A stretch of DNA of 64,000 bases from Novosphingobium profundi (GCF_018491765.1 NZ_JABWCU010000014.1:1-64000), one strand, 5' to 3'. Counted from the first letter of the stretch, positions 50,126-60,147 are shown. Translations and numbers: made by a program. Notes: generated by a model not told the origin, from the sequence alone.

Positions 50126-51091
50126 ATGCCCGATCCTGCCGTCCACGTCTCCCGCCCGCTCGCCATCGAGGCGCGCGGCCTCGTCAAGCGCTTCGAGGGC
50201 ACGCTCGCGGTCGACGGGGTCGACCTCTCGGTGCCCGAAGGCTCCGTCTACGGGATTCTGGGCCCCAATGGCGCGGGCAAGACGACGACCTTGCGCATGC
50301 TGCTGGGCATCATCGATCCCGACGCGGGGCTGCGCCGGGTCCTGGGCTGCGAGCGGCCGCAGGAACTGGCCCACGCGATCGGCTACCTGCCCGAGGAGCG
50401 CGGCCTCTACCCCGCGATGAAGGCTACCGAGGCGATCGCGTTTCTGGGCGCGCTGCGCGGGCTTCCCTTGCGCGAGGGGCGCCGGCGCGGGCGCGAGCTG
50501 CTCGAGCGGCATGGCCTGGGCCATGCCGCCGACCGGCAGATCCGCCAGCTTTCCAAGGGCATGGCGCAGCAGGTGCAGATCCTGGGCACGCTCGTCCACG
50601 CGCCGCGCCTGGTCGTGTTCGACGAACCCTTCTCGGGGCTCGACGCGCTCAACCAGGGGCGGCTCGAGGCGATGATGCGCGATCTTGCCGCTGCCGGGAC
50701 CACCGTGATCTTCTCCACCCACGTCATCGCCCACGCCGAGCGCCTGTGCGACGAAGTGGCGATCATCGCCGGAGGCAAAGTGCCCTTCGCCGGCCCGGTC
50801 GACCTCGCGCGCGACCGCATCCCCGCGCAAGTCCGCCTCGAGACCCGCGCCGAGACCGGACCCTGGCGCGCGGCGCTTCCCGCCGACGTGCGGCGCGAGG
50901 GGCGATTCTGGAATTTCCCGCTGCCCGAAAGCGGCGTCGAACCCTTGCTGCGCGCGCTGATCGAAGGTGAGGCGGGCATCCTCTCGCTCTCGATCGAGCG
51001 GGCCGGGCTGCACGACGCCTTCGTCGCGATCGCCGGCGAGGCGGCCGCGCGCGCGATGGGCGCGACCACACCCGTGGAGGACGGCGCATGA
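50126..51091 (+). CDS. ABC exporter ATP-binding protein (NatA-like)
   Basis: A 321-residue ATPase: Walker A GPNGAGKT at residues 46-53, signature LSKGM, Walker B LVVFDEPFSGLD and a C-terminal extension. It pairs with the downstream membrane gene, which begins inside its stop (ATGA at 51088). Start ATG 50126 follows GGGGAG. It resembles NatA of the Na+ or drug exporter NatAB; the substrate is not fixed. Confidence 0.92.
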   Translation: MPDPAVHVSRPLAIEARGLVKRFEGTLAVDGVDLSVPEGSVYGILGPNGAGKTTTLRMLLGIIDPDAGLRRVLGCERPQELAHAIGYLPEERGLYPAMKATEAIAFLGALRGLPLREGRRRGRELLERHGLGHAADRQIRQLSKGMAQQVQILGTLVHAPRLVVFDEPFSGLDALNQGRLEAMMRDLAAAGTTVIFSTHVIAHAERLCDEVAIIAGGKVPFAGPVDLARDRIPAQVRLETRAETGPWRAALPADVRREGRFWNFPLPESGVEPLLRALIEGEAGILSLSIERAGLHDAFVAIAGEAAARAMGATTPVEDGA

Positions 51092-52350
51092 GCGCATCGA
51101 CGAACCCGCCCGGCCTGCATCACGGGCGCCTCTCCACGCTGGCGGCGGCCTGGGTCATCGCCCGCCGCGACTTCGTGGCGATCCTGTTCAGCCGCGCCTT
51201 CTTCTTCTTCCTGCTGGGCCCGCTGTTCCCGGTCCTGGTCGGCATTCTCGCCGGATCGGTCGGGCAGCGGGTGCAGCAGACCGCCGACAGCCCCGAGATC
51301 GGGCTCGTCATGCCCGCCGACGAGGCGAAGTCCATGCTCGCTGCGCGCGACGCGCTGGCCGCGCGGCTGGGCGAGAGCGTGCCGCGCATGGTGCTCGTGC
51401 GCGAGCTGGCGCCGGATGAACGCAGCGATCCACGCAAGGCACTCGAGGGGCGGGCCGCCAACATCGCCGCGATCCTTTCCGGACCGATCGACGCGCCCCA
51501 GCTCACCGGGCCACGCGCCCGGATCGAGGACTGGCGGGGCATGGTCGCGATGGTGGCGGCTCAGGCGCGTGCGGGCGAACCCGCGGCCTGGCCCGAGGTT
51601 CGCCTTGCCACGACGACCTCGAGCAGCGCGAGCGAGCGTCGCGGGCGCCTGACCACGGCGCAGGGCGCGCAAACGCTGCTGTTCCTCCTCACGATGATGC
51701 TGGCGGGCATGGTCCTCTCCAACCTCGTCGAGGAAAAAGGCAACAAGATCATCGAGGTGCTGGCCGCCGCGATTCCCATGGAGGCGGTGTTCCTGGGCAA
51801 GCTCTTCGCCATGCTCGGTGTCTCGCTGGTGGGCATCGCGACCTGGGGCGCGGTCGTCGGCGGGGTGCTCCTCGCGGGCGGCTCGGCGCTGCCCGAGCTG
51901 ACCACGCCCGCGGTCGGCTGGCCGATGCTCTTCGTGCTCGGCGTCATCTATTTCGCGAGCGCCTATCTCCTGCTGGGCTCGGTGTTCCTCGCGGTGGGCT
52001 CGCTGGCGACGACCGTGCGCGAGGTGCAGACGCTCTCGATGCCGGTGACCATGGTGCAGCTCCTGGTGTTCTTCCTCGCCAGCTACGCGATGACCCAGCC
52101 GGGCAGCGTGGTCGAGATCTTCGCATTGATCTTCCCCTTCAGCGCGCCATTCGCGATGCTGGCGCGCGCGGCGCAGGATCCCGCGCTGCTCCCCCACCTC
52201 GCCGCGATTCTCGCGCAGGGCGCCTGGGTGCTGCTGCTGGTGCGGCTGGGCTCGGGGCTGTTTCGCAAGCGGGTGATGCAGTCGGGCCCGGCGCGGGTGA
52301 AGACGGGGCGGCGCTCCTTGTTCAGGCGCAAGGCAGCCGCACAAGTGTAG
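51088..52350 (+). CDS. ABC-2-type exporter permease (NatB-like)
   Basis: A 420-residue membrane protein: helix 1 near residues 30-52, a long extracytoplasmic domain (about 60-190), then five helices from 195 to 400 (TLLFLLTMMLAGMVLSNLVEEKGNKIIEVL is the ABC-2 signature). It is translationally coupled to the ATPase gene and should form a NatAB-like exporter with it. Confidence 0.9.
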   Translation: MSASTNPPGLHHGRLSTLAAAWVIARRDFVAILFSRAFFFFLLGPLFPVLVGILAGSVGQRVQQTADSPEIGLVMPADEAKSMLAARDALAARLGESVPRMVLVRELAPDERSDPRKALEGRAANIAAILSGPIDAPQLTGPRARIEDWRGMVAMVAAQARAGEPAAWPEVRLATTTSSSASERRGRLTTAQGAQTLLFLLTMMLAGMVLSNLVEEKGNKIIEVLAAAIPMEAVFLGKLFAMLGVSLVGIATWGAVVGGVLLAGGSALPELTTPAVGWPMLFVLGVIYFASAYLLLGSVFLAVGSLATTVREVQTLSMPVTMVQLLVFFLASYAMTQPGSVVEIFALIFPFSAPFAMLARAAQDPALLPHLAAILAQGAWVLLLVRLGSGLFRKRVMQSGPARVKTGRRSLFRRKAAAQV

Positions 52351-52405
52351 ACTGCCCCCCGTGATTCGCGCGTCGATGGCGGACGCGCGGCGCGGGAGAC
52401 AGGCG

Positions 52406-52954
52406 ATGAACACCAACGAGACGACAATGCTCCCCCTTGATCCGGGGCCCCACGCGCGAGGCGGGCGCGGGATGGACCGGCGCGCGGTGCTGGTGCTGCT
52501 GGGCTCGGGCGTCGCGGCGGGGGCGCTGGCGGCCTGCGGCGGGGCGCAGCAAGCCGAGGCGAAGAGCTATCCGGTCCAGTACAGCGAGGCCGAATGGAAG
52601 CGCCGCCTGACGCCCGAGCAGTTCCGAATCCTGCGCAAGGCCGGCACCGAGCGGGCGGGCAGCTCGCCGCTCGACAAGGAGAAGCGCAAGGGCACCTTCG
52701 TCTGCGCGGCCGACGACCACCCGCTGTTTTCCTCGACCACCAAGTTCGACAGCCATACCGGCTGGCCGAGCTTCTGGAAGCCGCTTGCGGGCGCGGTCGG
52801 GACCTCCACCGACTACGCGATCGGCGTCCCGCGCACCGAAGTGCACTGCGCGCGCTGCGGTGGCCATCTGGGCCACGTCTTCGACGACGGACCACGCCCG
52901 ACCGGCAAGCGCTATTGCATGAACGGGGCGGCGATGAAGTTCGTGCCCGCCTGA
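52406..52954 (+). CDS. msrB: Peptide-methionine (R)-S-oxide reductase MsrB, lipoprotein-type
   Basis: A 182-residue protein with a basic leader, hydrophobic helix and lipobox LAAC (about residue 45), so it is probably membrane-anchored. The MsrB domain follows, with catalytic cysteine in KRYCMNGAAMKF and one zinc CXXC, CARCGGHLGHVF. The other usual CXXC is CAAD here (FVCAADDHPLFSS). The start is ATG 52406; a later ATG at 52472 would remove the polar leader. Confidence 0.9.
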   Translation: MNTNETTMLPLDPGPHARGGRGMDRRAVLVLLGSGVAAGALAACGGAQQAEAKSYPVQYSEAEWKRRLTPEQFRILRKAGTERAGSSPLDKEKRKGTFVCAADDHPLFSSTTKFDSHTGWPSFWKPLAGAVGTSTDYAIGVPRTEVHCARCGGHLGHVFDDGPRPTGKRYCMNGAAMKFVPA

Positions 52955-52964
52955 GCTTTCCCCG

Positions 52965-54182
52965 TCAGGGCTTCGCGGCGGTCACCTCGACGGGCAGCGG
53001 CTGGACGAAATAGAGGCGCAGCGCGGCGAGCAGCGCGAGCGCGATGAGCGCGCAGGCGAACAGCACGACCCCGTTCCAGCCCGCGTGAGTCCAGGCAAAG
53101 CCACCCGCCGAACCGAGCACGCTCGAGCCCATGTAGTAGGCGAAGAGGTAGCACGCGGTCCCTTGCGCGCGGTCGGTGCGGGCGCGCCGGCCGACCCAGG
53201 ACGAAGCGATCGCGTGGGCGGCGAAGAAGGCGACCGTCACCACCGCGATCCCTGCGATGATCAGCACCAGCGAGTGCGCGCCGGTCAGCACGATCCCGGC
53301 GACGAAGAGTACGAGCGGCCACCATAGCGCCTTGCGGGGTCCGAAGGTGCCCGAGAGATTGCCCGCCACCGCCGAACTTACCGAGCCGAGCAGGTAGAGC
53401 AGGAAGATCAGGCCCACTTCGCCTTCCGAGAGCGCATAAGGGGCCGCCAGCAGGCGATAGCCCGCGTAGTTGTAGATGCTGATGAAGGCGCCCATGATCA
53501 GGAAGGCCTCGAGAAACAGCCAGGGCAGCGCCTTGTCGCCGAACAGGCGCCAGAACCCCGCGCCGTAGCTCGCCAGCGAATGGCGCTGGGCGACGAACTG
53601 GCGCGAATGCGGCAGGATGCGCCAGAACACCACCGCGATGACGAGCCCGGCGATGCCCACCGCGGTCAGCGCGTCGCGCCAGCCCAGCCACTCGGTGAGG
53701 AAGCTGACCAGCAGGCGCCCGCTCATGCCCCCCACGGCAGAGCCGCCGATGTAGAGCCCCATCGCGCGCCCGACCGCCTTGTCCTCCACTTCCTCGCTGA
53801 TGTAGGCCATCGCCACGGCGGGCACTCCGGCAAGGGCAAGCCCGCACAAAAAGCGTGCGGCCAGCAGGCTCGGCCAGTCGGGCAGGAACCCCAGCAGCAC
53901 GGTCAGCGCGGCGGCGAGCAGCAGCGAGGCGATCATCAGCGGGCGGCGCCCCAGGCGGTCCGAAACCATGCCCGCCACCAGGAGCACGAAGGCCATCGGC
54001 CCGGTCGCCAGCGAAACCGCGAGGCTCGCCTGTTCGGCGCTCAGGCCATAGGCCTCGCTGAAATGCGGCAACAGCGGCTGGGTGCAGTAGAGCAGCGCGA
54101 AGGTGGACAGGCCGGCGAACAGCATGGCCAGGCACAGGGCGCGGTAGGCCGGCGTGCCCGGAGTAATCTTCTCGTGAGTCAT
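52965..54182 (-). CDS. Major facilitator family exporter (YnfM-like)
   Basis: A 405-residue 12-helix transporter. The N-terminal half has LYCTQPLLPHFSEAYGL and the MFS loop motif GMVSDRLGRRPLM. YnfM/AraJ-like permeases export sugars or drugs. It lies downstream of the small gene at 54244 and a methyltransferase gene on the same strand; whether they share a transcript is not clear. Confidence 0.87.
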   Translation of the reverse strand: MTHEKITPGTPAYRALCLAMLFAGLSTFALLYCTQPLLPHFSEAYGLSAEQASLAVSLATGPMAFVLLVAGMVSDRLGRRPLMIASLLLAAALTVLLGFLPDWPSLLAARFLCGLALAGVPAVAMAYISEEVEDKAVGRAMGLYIGGSAVGGMSGRLLVSFLTEWLGWRDALTAVGIAGLVIAVVFWRILPHSRQFVAQRHSLASYGAGFWRLFGDKALPWLFLEAFLIMGAFISIYNYAGYRLLAAPYALSEGEVGLIFLLYLLGSVSSAVAGNLSGTFGPRKALWWPLVLFVAGIVLTGAHSLVLIIAGIAVVTVAFFAAHAIASSWVGRRARTDRAQGTACYLFAYYMGSSVLGSAGGFAWTHAGWNGVVLFACALIALALLAALRLYFVQPLPVEVTAAKP

Positions 54183-54243
54183 CGCGGCGGGTTATGGGGG
54201 CGCCGACGCGCTCCTGCAAACCTTTTGCTGCGATGCGGAAGGA

Positions 54244-54570
54244 TCAGCTCCCGCTCGTGGAGGTTCCCGGCCGCGCCATGCCCGCGCGCTCGAGGATCTG
54301 CGCGACGCTGCGCTGGCGCGCGGCCAGTGGTGCACCCGCGACGAGGTTGGCGAAGCGCTGGCGCTCGGCGGCGATCGCCTCGGCCAGCTCGCCGGTGGGC
54401 ACGAAGTCGTCGAGTTCGGCGCGGGTGACCGAGCCTTTCGTCTCGAGCAGGTATTCGGTCACGATCTGGCGGTCGCGCGCGATCCACACTTCGCTCATCA
54501 GCGCCATGACCATGCGCGCGACGTCGGTCGTGCTCTCGGGGGGCAGGTAGTCGGTCGCGGGGGTGCTCAT
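54244..54570 (-). CDS. Hypothetical 108-residue protein
   Basis: I do not recognise this family. It reads as a short helical protein: STTDVARMVMALMSEVWIARDRQIVTEYLLETKG, then VTRAELDDFVPTGELAEAIAAERQRFANLVAGA and an alanine-rich end. ATG 54570 overlaps the upstream methyltransferase stop (ATGA), so the two are coupled and may work together. Confidence 0.72.
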   Translation of the reverse strand: MSTPATDYLPPESTTDVARMVMALMSEVWIARDRQIVTEYLLETKGSVTRAELDDFVPTGELAEAIAAERQRFANLVAGAPLAARQRSVAQILERAGMARPGTSTSGS

Positions 54571-55766
54571 CGGGTGGCTTCCTGGTGCGAAGGGGTGTCG
54601 GGTTTGCGGGCGCGGGTGATCCAGGGGTACTGGTCTTGCCCGAGCGGATAGGACTCGATCTGGGTGAAGCCCGCCTCGGCGAGCATCGCCTCGAGGCTCT
54701 CGTGCAGCACGGCCGAGAAGAAGGGCTCCTCGCGGTGGTGGGTGTCCCAGTCGAGGATCACCGCATGGAACATCGAGACCGCGCGGAAAGGCGGGGGATC
54801 GGCCAGGACGATGTCCGCGCCCGGCTTCAGGATGCGGAACATTTCGGCGAGGAGCGCACGGTTGGCCTTGGGCGGCAGCTCGTGATGAAGCGCGTAGGTA
54901 ATCACGCCGTCGTAGCTTGCGTCGGCCTCGCCGCTGGCCTTGGCGCAGTCGGCCTGCTTGAGGTGCACGGGAAAGCCGAAGCGTCGGGCCATGCGCGCGC
55001 CGTTTTCGAGCAGCAGCGGCGAGAGGTCGGCGCCGGTAAGCTCGGCCTCGGGGAAGCGTCCATGAACGGCTTTCAGCGTCGAGACGCCGCCGCAACCCGG
55101 TTCGTAGATGCGCGCGTAGCTGTCCTTGGGGAACTGGGCGATGGTCTTCACGCGCTGGTTGACGATGTCGTCGCCGATGCCGACCGCCGCGTAGCCGCCC
55201 TTGCTGAAGACGTAAGGGCCCACACCGAAGGCGAAGAGCGCGCCGTAAAGGTCGTAGCCATCCCACCCGCCGGGCTCGAGGTGCCATTCGACCCGGGCGT
55301 AGTACCGCGGAATTTCAAGCCCTTCGTCGAGCGTGAGCGAACCGGTTTCGGCGCCTGCGTCCCCCGCTTCGCCCGCCGCGTTCTCCATCGCCGCGTCGTA
55401 GGCGAGGAACTGCGCGCGCCGTTCCTCGATCGCGGGAATGCCGCGGTTGAAGTTCTCCTCGGCGACGTAGCGCTGGAAGAAGCGTTCGAGGCGGTAGACC
55501 GGATCGTCCTCGCACACGGTGCGCGCCTTGGCGATGCGCTCGCGCTGGGACAGCGCGGGGTGCTCGGCCGCGTGGTCGGCGCTGAGAGCCTCGCCCTGCG
55601 GGCTGGTGGCGAAGGTGGCGGCGGCGACCGGGCGCAGCGTGCCCGAGGAAAAGGTCTGGATCGCGCCGAGGATCTCGAGCCCGGCACGTCCGCGCTGCGA
55701 GAGCGCGAAGCTGGGGGCATGGCCTTGCTTGAGCGATCCGTCGTCGAGGCGGGTGAGGAATGTCAC
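54567..55766 (-). CDS. Class I SAM-dependent methyltransferase
   Basis: A 399-residue protein. The SAM fold is in the C-terminal half: glycine motif YEPGCGGVSTLKAV, LTGADLSPLLLENGARMA, then ITYALHHELPPKANRALLAEMFRILKPGADIVLAD. The N-terminal part (about 1-170) is unlike common families and may bind the substrate. It is in an operon with the small gene at 54244 and, 47 bases upstream, a TonB-dependent receptor. Confidence 0.84.
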   Translation of the reverse strand: MTFLTRLDDGSLKQGHAPSFALSQRGRAGLEILGAIQTFSSGTLRPVAAATFATSPQGEALSADHAAEHPALSQRERIAKARTVCEDDPVYRLERFFQRYVAEENFNRGIPAIEERRAQFLAYDAAMENAAGEAGDAGAETGSLTLDEGLEIPRYYARVEWHLEPGGWDGYDLYGALFAFGVGPYVFSKGGYAAVGIGDDIVNQRVKTIAQFPKDSYARIYEPGCGGVSTLKAVHGRFPEAELTGADLSPLLLENGARMARRFGFPVHLKQADCAKASGEADASYDGVITYALHHELPPKANRALLAEMFRILKPGADIVLADPPPFRAVSMFHAVILDWDTHHREEPFFSAVLHESLEAMLAEAGFTQIESYPLGQDQYPWITRARKPDTPSHQEATR

Positions 55767-55812
55767 GTCACGAAGCTCCCTTGTGGTGTGGGACGGGGTG
55801 AGGCGGGCAGGA

Positions 55813-58227
55813 TCAGTAGTTGAACGTGGCGGTCACGCCGAAGGTGCGCTGCTCGCCAAGATTGACGTTGTACTGGTAGATCGAGGGCACCACGAAGGAG
55901 GCCTCGACATAGGACTTGTCGAGCAGGTTCTTGACCCAGAAGAACGCCTTCCAGGTCTCGGCGCGCACACCCACCCGCCCATTGGTAAGGGCATAGGGTG
56001 CGATCGAGGCGGTGTTGGTCTCGTCGGTGTACATCTTGCCGCGGTAGATCTCGTCGGCGGCCAGGAAGAACTCGAGCGTGTCGGTTACCGGGGTCTTGTA
56101 CTCGAAGCCGAAAGTGCCCTGGAACTGGGGGACGTTGCCGAGGTAGTTGCCCGAGACATCGCCGTTGCTGTTGCACACCACGTCGTCGCAGGTCGAGCTG
56201 GCGGTTGGTGCGACCGCGCCTTCCTTGGCGGTGGCGTGCTGCCAGGCGAACGTGGCGTTGAGCGAGAGCGCATCGGCGAGCTGGTAGTTGCCCGAAAATT
56301 CGAGCCCATAGCTTTCCGCCGCGCCCCCGCTGACGTAGATGCCCGGCACCGCGCCGCCGCCCGAATTGGTATCGGTGGGCGGCACGTAGCCCGAGGGCGG
56401 CGCGCCGATCTGGCGCTTCGACCAGTCGATGTAGAAAGCCGCCAGCGTGTAGAACAGGCGGTTGTTCAGCGCCGATCCCTTGGTGCCCACCTCGTACGTC
56501 CAGTTCTCCTCCTCGCCATAGGAGCGCTCGTCCTGGGTCAGTGTGATCGAGCCGGTAACGTAGCCGTTGAACCCGCCCGCCTTCACGCCCTTGGCGGCCG
56601 AGGCGTAGACCATGAAATCGGGGCTGGGTTCATAGCGCAGCGAGAAGCGCGGGGTGAGGTTGTCGTAACTGGCGGTCAGCGGGGCGAGGTCGGGGGTCTG
56701 GTTGTCGACGGTGCGCAAATGGGTGTGGGTGTAGCGGGCCTCGGCGCCCAGCGTCACGCGCTCGTCGAAGAGCTTGTAGGCGACGCGCCCGTAGCCCGAA
56801 TCGGTGCGGTACTGGGTGGTGCGGTTGTTGAACAGGATCGCATCGCCCGCCGAACTGGGGTCCCAGTTGTCGCTGGTGATCGGCACGCCCGCTTGCTGGC
56901 CGAGCGTCAGGCCGAACAGGAAGCTGTCGTCGGCGAAGGAGTGGAAGTAGCCAAAGTCGAAGCTGAGCGCCCCGCCGTCGTCGAAGGTCAGGCGCGCATC
57001 GTGGCTGTCGTAAGTCAGCGTGCCCGCCTCGCGCTGGAGCGAGAAGGAAGGGGTGGTGCCCGCGACGCGGTAGGAGCTGGCGTCGAGGTACCAGGAATTG
57101 CTGGCGAAGCTCGACTGCTCGATGCCCTCGCCTTCGACGTGGCCGTAGTCGTAGTTGAAGGTCCAGGCCGGGGCGAAGGCGTATTCGCCCGCGACGTGGA
57201 TCATCTCGGTCTTCGCGCGCATGCCCGGCTGGGGCACGGTGAACAGGCCCTCGGGGTAGTTGTCGGCGTTGAGGCCCGAACGCTTGCCGTCGGGGCTCGC
57301 GGGCAGGTTGCCGCACCACAGGTAGTAGCTGCCGTTGGTGCCCTTGTTGCCGCAGTTGAGCTGGTCCTCGAGAAGGTTGCCGTCGATCGTGTAGAAGGCG
57401 CGGATCTTCTCGCGGCGGGTCAGGCGGTAGTAGGTGCCGGTGATCGACATGCCCTGGGTCGGCGTCAGCTTGAGCGAGCCCGAGAAATTCTGGCGGTGGT
57501 AGCCGCCGAAGTGGCCCAGGCCGGCCGAATCCGCGCCGGGGAAGTTGTTCTTCCAGGTGCCTTCGTATTGCGAGCGGGCGTAGTAGATGCGCCCCGCCAG
57601 GATGCCCGGGATGATCGGGCCGCCGATCCCGGCGCGCAAGTCCGAATAGCCCGCGTTGCCGAGCGAGGCGTAGCCATCGACCTTGAGTTCGTCGCTCGGC
57701 TGGTTGAGCACGTAGTTGATCGCACCCGAGAAGGTGTTCTGACCATAGAGCGCGCTCTGCGGCCCCTTCACGATCTCGATGCGCTGCATGTCGGCGAGCT
57801 GGCTGTCGACCATGTAGCCGCGCTGGAGGTAGATCCCGTCGATGAACACGCCGGTGTTGCCCACCGCCGATTGCACGTTGGTCTGCGAGAGGCCGCGGAT
57901 CACCGCGTTGCCGTTGAACTTGGAGAGGAAGTCGGTGAAGCGCAGGCCCGGCGTGGCATTGGCGATGTCCTGCAGGTCGGTGACGCCCTTTTCGGCCATG
58001 GCCTCGGAGGACAGCGCGCTCAGCGTCAGCGGCACGTCCTGGATGCGTTCCTCGGAGCGGCGCGCGGTGACGATGATGTCGCCCGACGGGGCACCACCCG
58101 TGGCGACGGCGTCCGAAGAACGCGACTGGGCGAGCGCCGGAGAGGCGAGGCTGGAAAGGACGACAAAAGAAATCGTGCCGGCAAGCTGCGGTGTTTTACG
58201 CGTGCGTTTCGAACGGACCATGACCAT
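55813..58227 (-). CDS. TonB-dependent outer-membrane receptor
   Basis: An 804-residue receptor: signal peptide (SFVVLSSLASPALAQ), TonB box region IIVTARRSEERIQDVPLTLSAL, a plug domain with KGPQSALYGQNTFSGAINYVLN, and a 22-strand barrel ending in the aromatic signature FGVTATFNY. Its relation is to the iron-siderophore or sphingomonad substrate receptor subfamily. ATG 58227 (or 58221) follows GGGGGAA. The downstream methyltransferase suggests uptake of a compound that is then methylated. Confidence 0.92.
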   Translation of the reverse strand: MVMVRSKRTRKTPQLAGTISFVVLSSLASPALAQSRSSDAVATGGAPSGDIIVTARRSEERIQDVPLTLSALSSEAMAEKGVTDLQDIANATPGLRFTDFLSKFNGNAVIRGLSQTNVQSAVGNTGVFIDGIYLQRGYMVDSQLADMQRIEIVKGPQSALYGQNTFSGAINYVLNQPSDELKVDGYASLGNAGYSDLRAGIGGPIIPGILAGRIYYARSQYEGTWKNNFPGADSAGLGHFGGYHRQNFSGSLKLTPTQGMSITGTYYRLTRREKIRAFYTIDGNLLEDQLNCGNKGTNGSYYLWCGNLPASPDGKRSGLNADNYPEGLFTVPQPGMRAKTEMIHVAGEYAFAPAWTFNYDYGHVEGEGIEQSSFASNSWYLDASSYRVAGTTPSFSLQREAGTLTYDSHDARLTFDDGGALSFDFGYFHSFADDSFLFGLTLGQQAGVPITSDNWDPSSAGDAILFNNRTTQYRTDSGYGRVAYKLFDERVTLGAEARYTHTHLRTVDNQTPDLAPLTASYDNLTPRFSLRYEPSPDFMVYASAAKGVKAGGFNGYVTGSITLTQDERSYGEEENWTYEVGTKGSALNNRLFYTLAAFYIDWSKRQIGAPPSGYVPPTDTNSGGGAVPGIYVSGGAAESYGLEFSGNYQLADALSLNATFAWQHATAKEGAVAPTASSTCDDVVCNSNGDVSGNYLGNVPQFQGTFGFEYKTPVTDTLEFFLAADEIYRGKMYTDETNTASIAPYALTNGRVGVRAETWKAFFWVKNLLDKSYVEASFVVPSIYQYNVNLGEQRTFGVTATFNY

Positions 58228-58449
58228 TTCCCCCGATTTTGTTGCTGGTATCTCTCCCGCCCGAAAACCCGTGCCGGTTCGTCGGATGGCGTTTGGGTAG
58301 GGGGATTGGGGGCAAAGCCGGAAATGGCGTTTGGACACCTGTTCAAGGAGTGAACAGCGCGCGTGCCGGGCGGTGACCGGGAGGGCCACGCGGGCTCACA
58401 TCCGGCCAGGGCCCCACGCTTGTCACCCCGCCGGGCCAGGAGAGCGCCC

Positions 58450-60135
58450 ATGCCCAGCCGCCGCGACACCCTGACCGCAGGCCTCGCCCTTTCCACCGGC
58501 CCCGTCGCCGCAACGCGGGCCTCCACCGGCCATGCGGTCACGCCCGGTGGATCTTCGGCCGCGCTCGCGCCCTCGGCGGTCTCGACCCCGCCTGGCCTCG
58601 TCGTCGAGACCACGGCGGGGCGCGTGCGCGGTTACGAAGCGCGCGGCATCGCCACCTTCAAGGGCATTCCCTATGGCGCCGACACCTCGGGCGAAGGGCG
58701 CTTCCTGCCGCCGCGCGCCCCGGCACCCTGGAGTGGCGAACGGCTCTGCCTGGTGCCGGGCGCGATCTGCCCGCAGGAGAGCCGCCGCCCCTCGACGAGC
58801 CCGGCGGCCTTCCTGATGCCCACCACGCCCGCGATCGAGGACGAGGACTGCCTCAACCTCAACGTCTGGACCCCCGGAACCGAGGCCGCGCGCCGTCCGG
58901 TCATGGTGTGGATCCACGGGGGCAATTTCTCGACCGGATCGAGCCTCGCCTTGCGCGCGACCGATGGCGAGGCGCTCGCGCGCCGGGGCGATGTGGTGGT
59001 GGTCTCGGTCAACCACCGTCTCAATGCGATGGGCTATCTCGACCTTGGCGCCGTGAGCGGGGATCCCGCTTTCGCCGCATCCGGAAACGTGGGCATGCTC
59101 GATCTCGTGCTGGCGCTCGAATGGGTGCAGGGCAACATCGCGGCCTTCGGCGGCGATCCGGGCAACGTCACCATCTTCGGTCAATCGGGCGGGGGGCTCA
59201 AGGTCACGACTTTGTGTGCGATGCCGCGCGCACGCGGGCTGTTCCACAAGGCGATCGCGCAAAGCGGGTGCGAAAGCCAGGTCTTCGCGCGCAGCATGAC
59301 CGAGCCGCTCGCGCGCGGGTTGCTCGACCAGCTCGGCCTCGCGCCGGGGGAGGTGCGCAAGCTCCAGGCGGTGCCGATCGCGCAGCTCCAGGCCGCCGCG
59401 AGCGCAGCGCAAGGCGCCTGGTTCGCCAGGGCACGCCCGCGCGACATCTGGCATCTCGTCGGCTGGGCGCCGGTGCGCGACGGCGCGTTGATCCCCACCG
59501 ACCCCTACAGCGAGGAAGGGCGCGCGCTCTCGGCCGATGTTCCGCTCATGGTCGGCTCGACCCGCCACGAATTCAGTTTGACGACGTTTGCGCTCGAGGC
59601 CGCGCAGCGGAGCTGGGCGGACCTTCGCGCCGATCTCGTCCCGGCCTTCCGGGATCCCGACGCGCTGATCGCGGCCTTCCGCGCGGCCTATCCGCAGGAG
59701 ACGCCGGTCGCGCTCCAGTCGATGATCTCGGCGGCGAGCTTCAACCGCTTCAACGCGCTCCAGCAGGCGCGTGACCAGGCCGCCGCGGGCCGAGCCCCGG
59801 CCTTCCTCTACCGCTTCGACTGGCGGACGCCGATCTTCGGGGGACTGCCCGGCGCCTACCACTGCAGCGAATTGCCGCTTGTCTTCGACAGCATCGAGGC
59901 GGTGCCCGAGGCGACCGGGACGGGCGCGCGGGCAAGGGCGATGGCCGCCAGGGCTGCGGACGCGTGGATTGCCTTCGCGCGCCACGGCGATCCCTCGCAC
60001 CCCGGGATCGGGCGCTGGCCCGCGCTCGCGGCGGGGGGCGCGGCGACGATGGTGTTCGACGACAGGTGCCAGGTGGAGGCGGAGAACACCGCGCTGATCG
60101 AGCTGGTGCGCGCAAACGCGCTGTGGCTCGGCTGA
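58450..60135 (+). CDS. Type-B carboxylesterase
   Basis: A 561-residue secreted esterase: an alanine/serine-rich signal-like N-terminus with RR at residues 4-5, the type-B signature EDCLNLNVWTPG, oxyanion region WIHGGNFSTGSS, nucleophile GQSGGG and histidine in YHCSELPLVFD. AGGAGAG precedes the ATG. Divergent from the TonB receptor (222-base gap), so they may share substrate or regulation. Confidence 0.9.
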   Translation: MPSRRDTLTAGLALSTGPVAATRASTGHAVTPGGSSAALAPSAVSTPPGLVVETTAGRVRGYEARGIATFKGIPYGADTSGEGRFLPPRAPAPWSGERLCLVPGAICPQESRRPSTSPAAFLMPTTPAIEDEDCLNLNVWTPGTEAARRPVMVWIHGGNFSTGSSLALRATDGEALARRGDVVVVSVNHRLNAMGYLDLGAVSGDPAFAASGNVGMLDLVLALEWVQGNIAAFGGDPGNVTIFGQSGGGLKVTTLCAMPRARGLFHKAIAQSGCESQVFARSMTEPLARGLLDQLGLAPGEVRKLQAVPIAQLQAAASAAQGAWFARARPRDIWHLVGWAPVRDGALIPTDPYSEEGRALSADVPLMVGSTRHEFSLTTFALEAAQRSWADLRADLVPAFRDPDALIAAFRAAYPQETPVALQSMISAASFNRFNALQQARDQAAAGRAPAFLYRFDWRTPIFGGLPGAYHCSELPLVFDSIEAVPEATGTGARARAMAARAADAWIAFARHGDPSHPGIGRWPALAAGGAATMVFDDRCQVEAENTALIELVRANALWLG

Positions 60136-60147
60136 AGTGGCCGGGGG

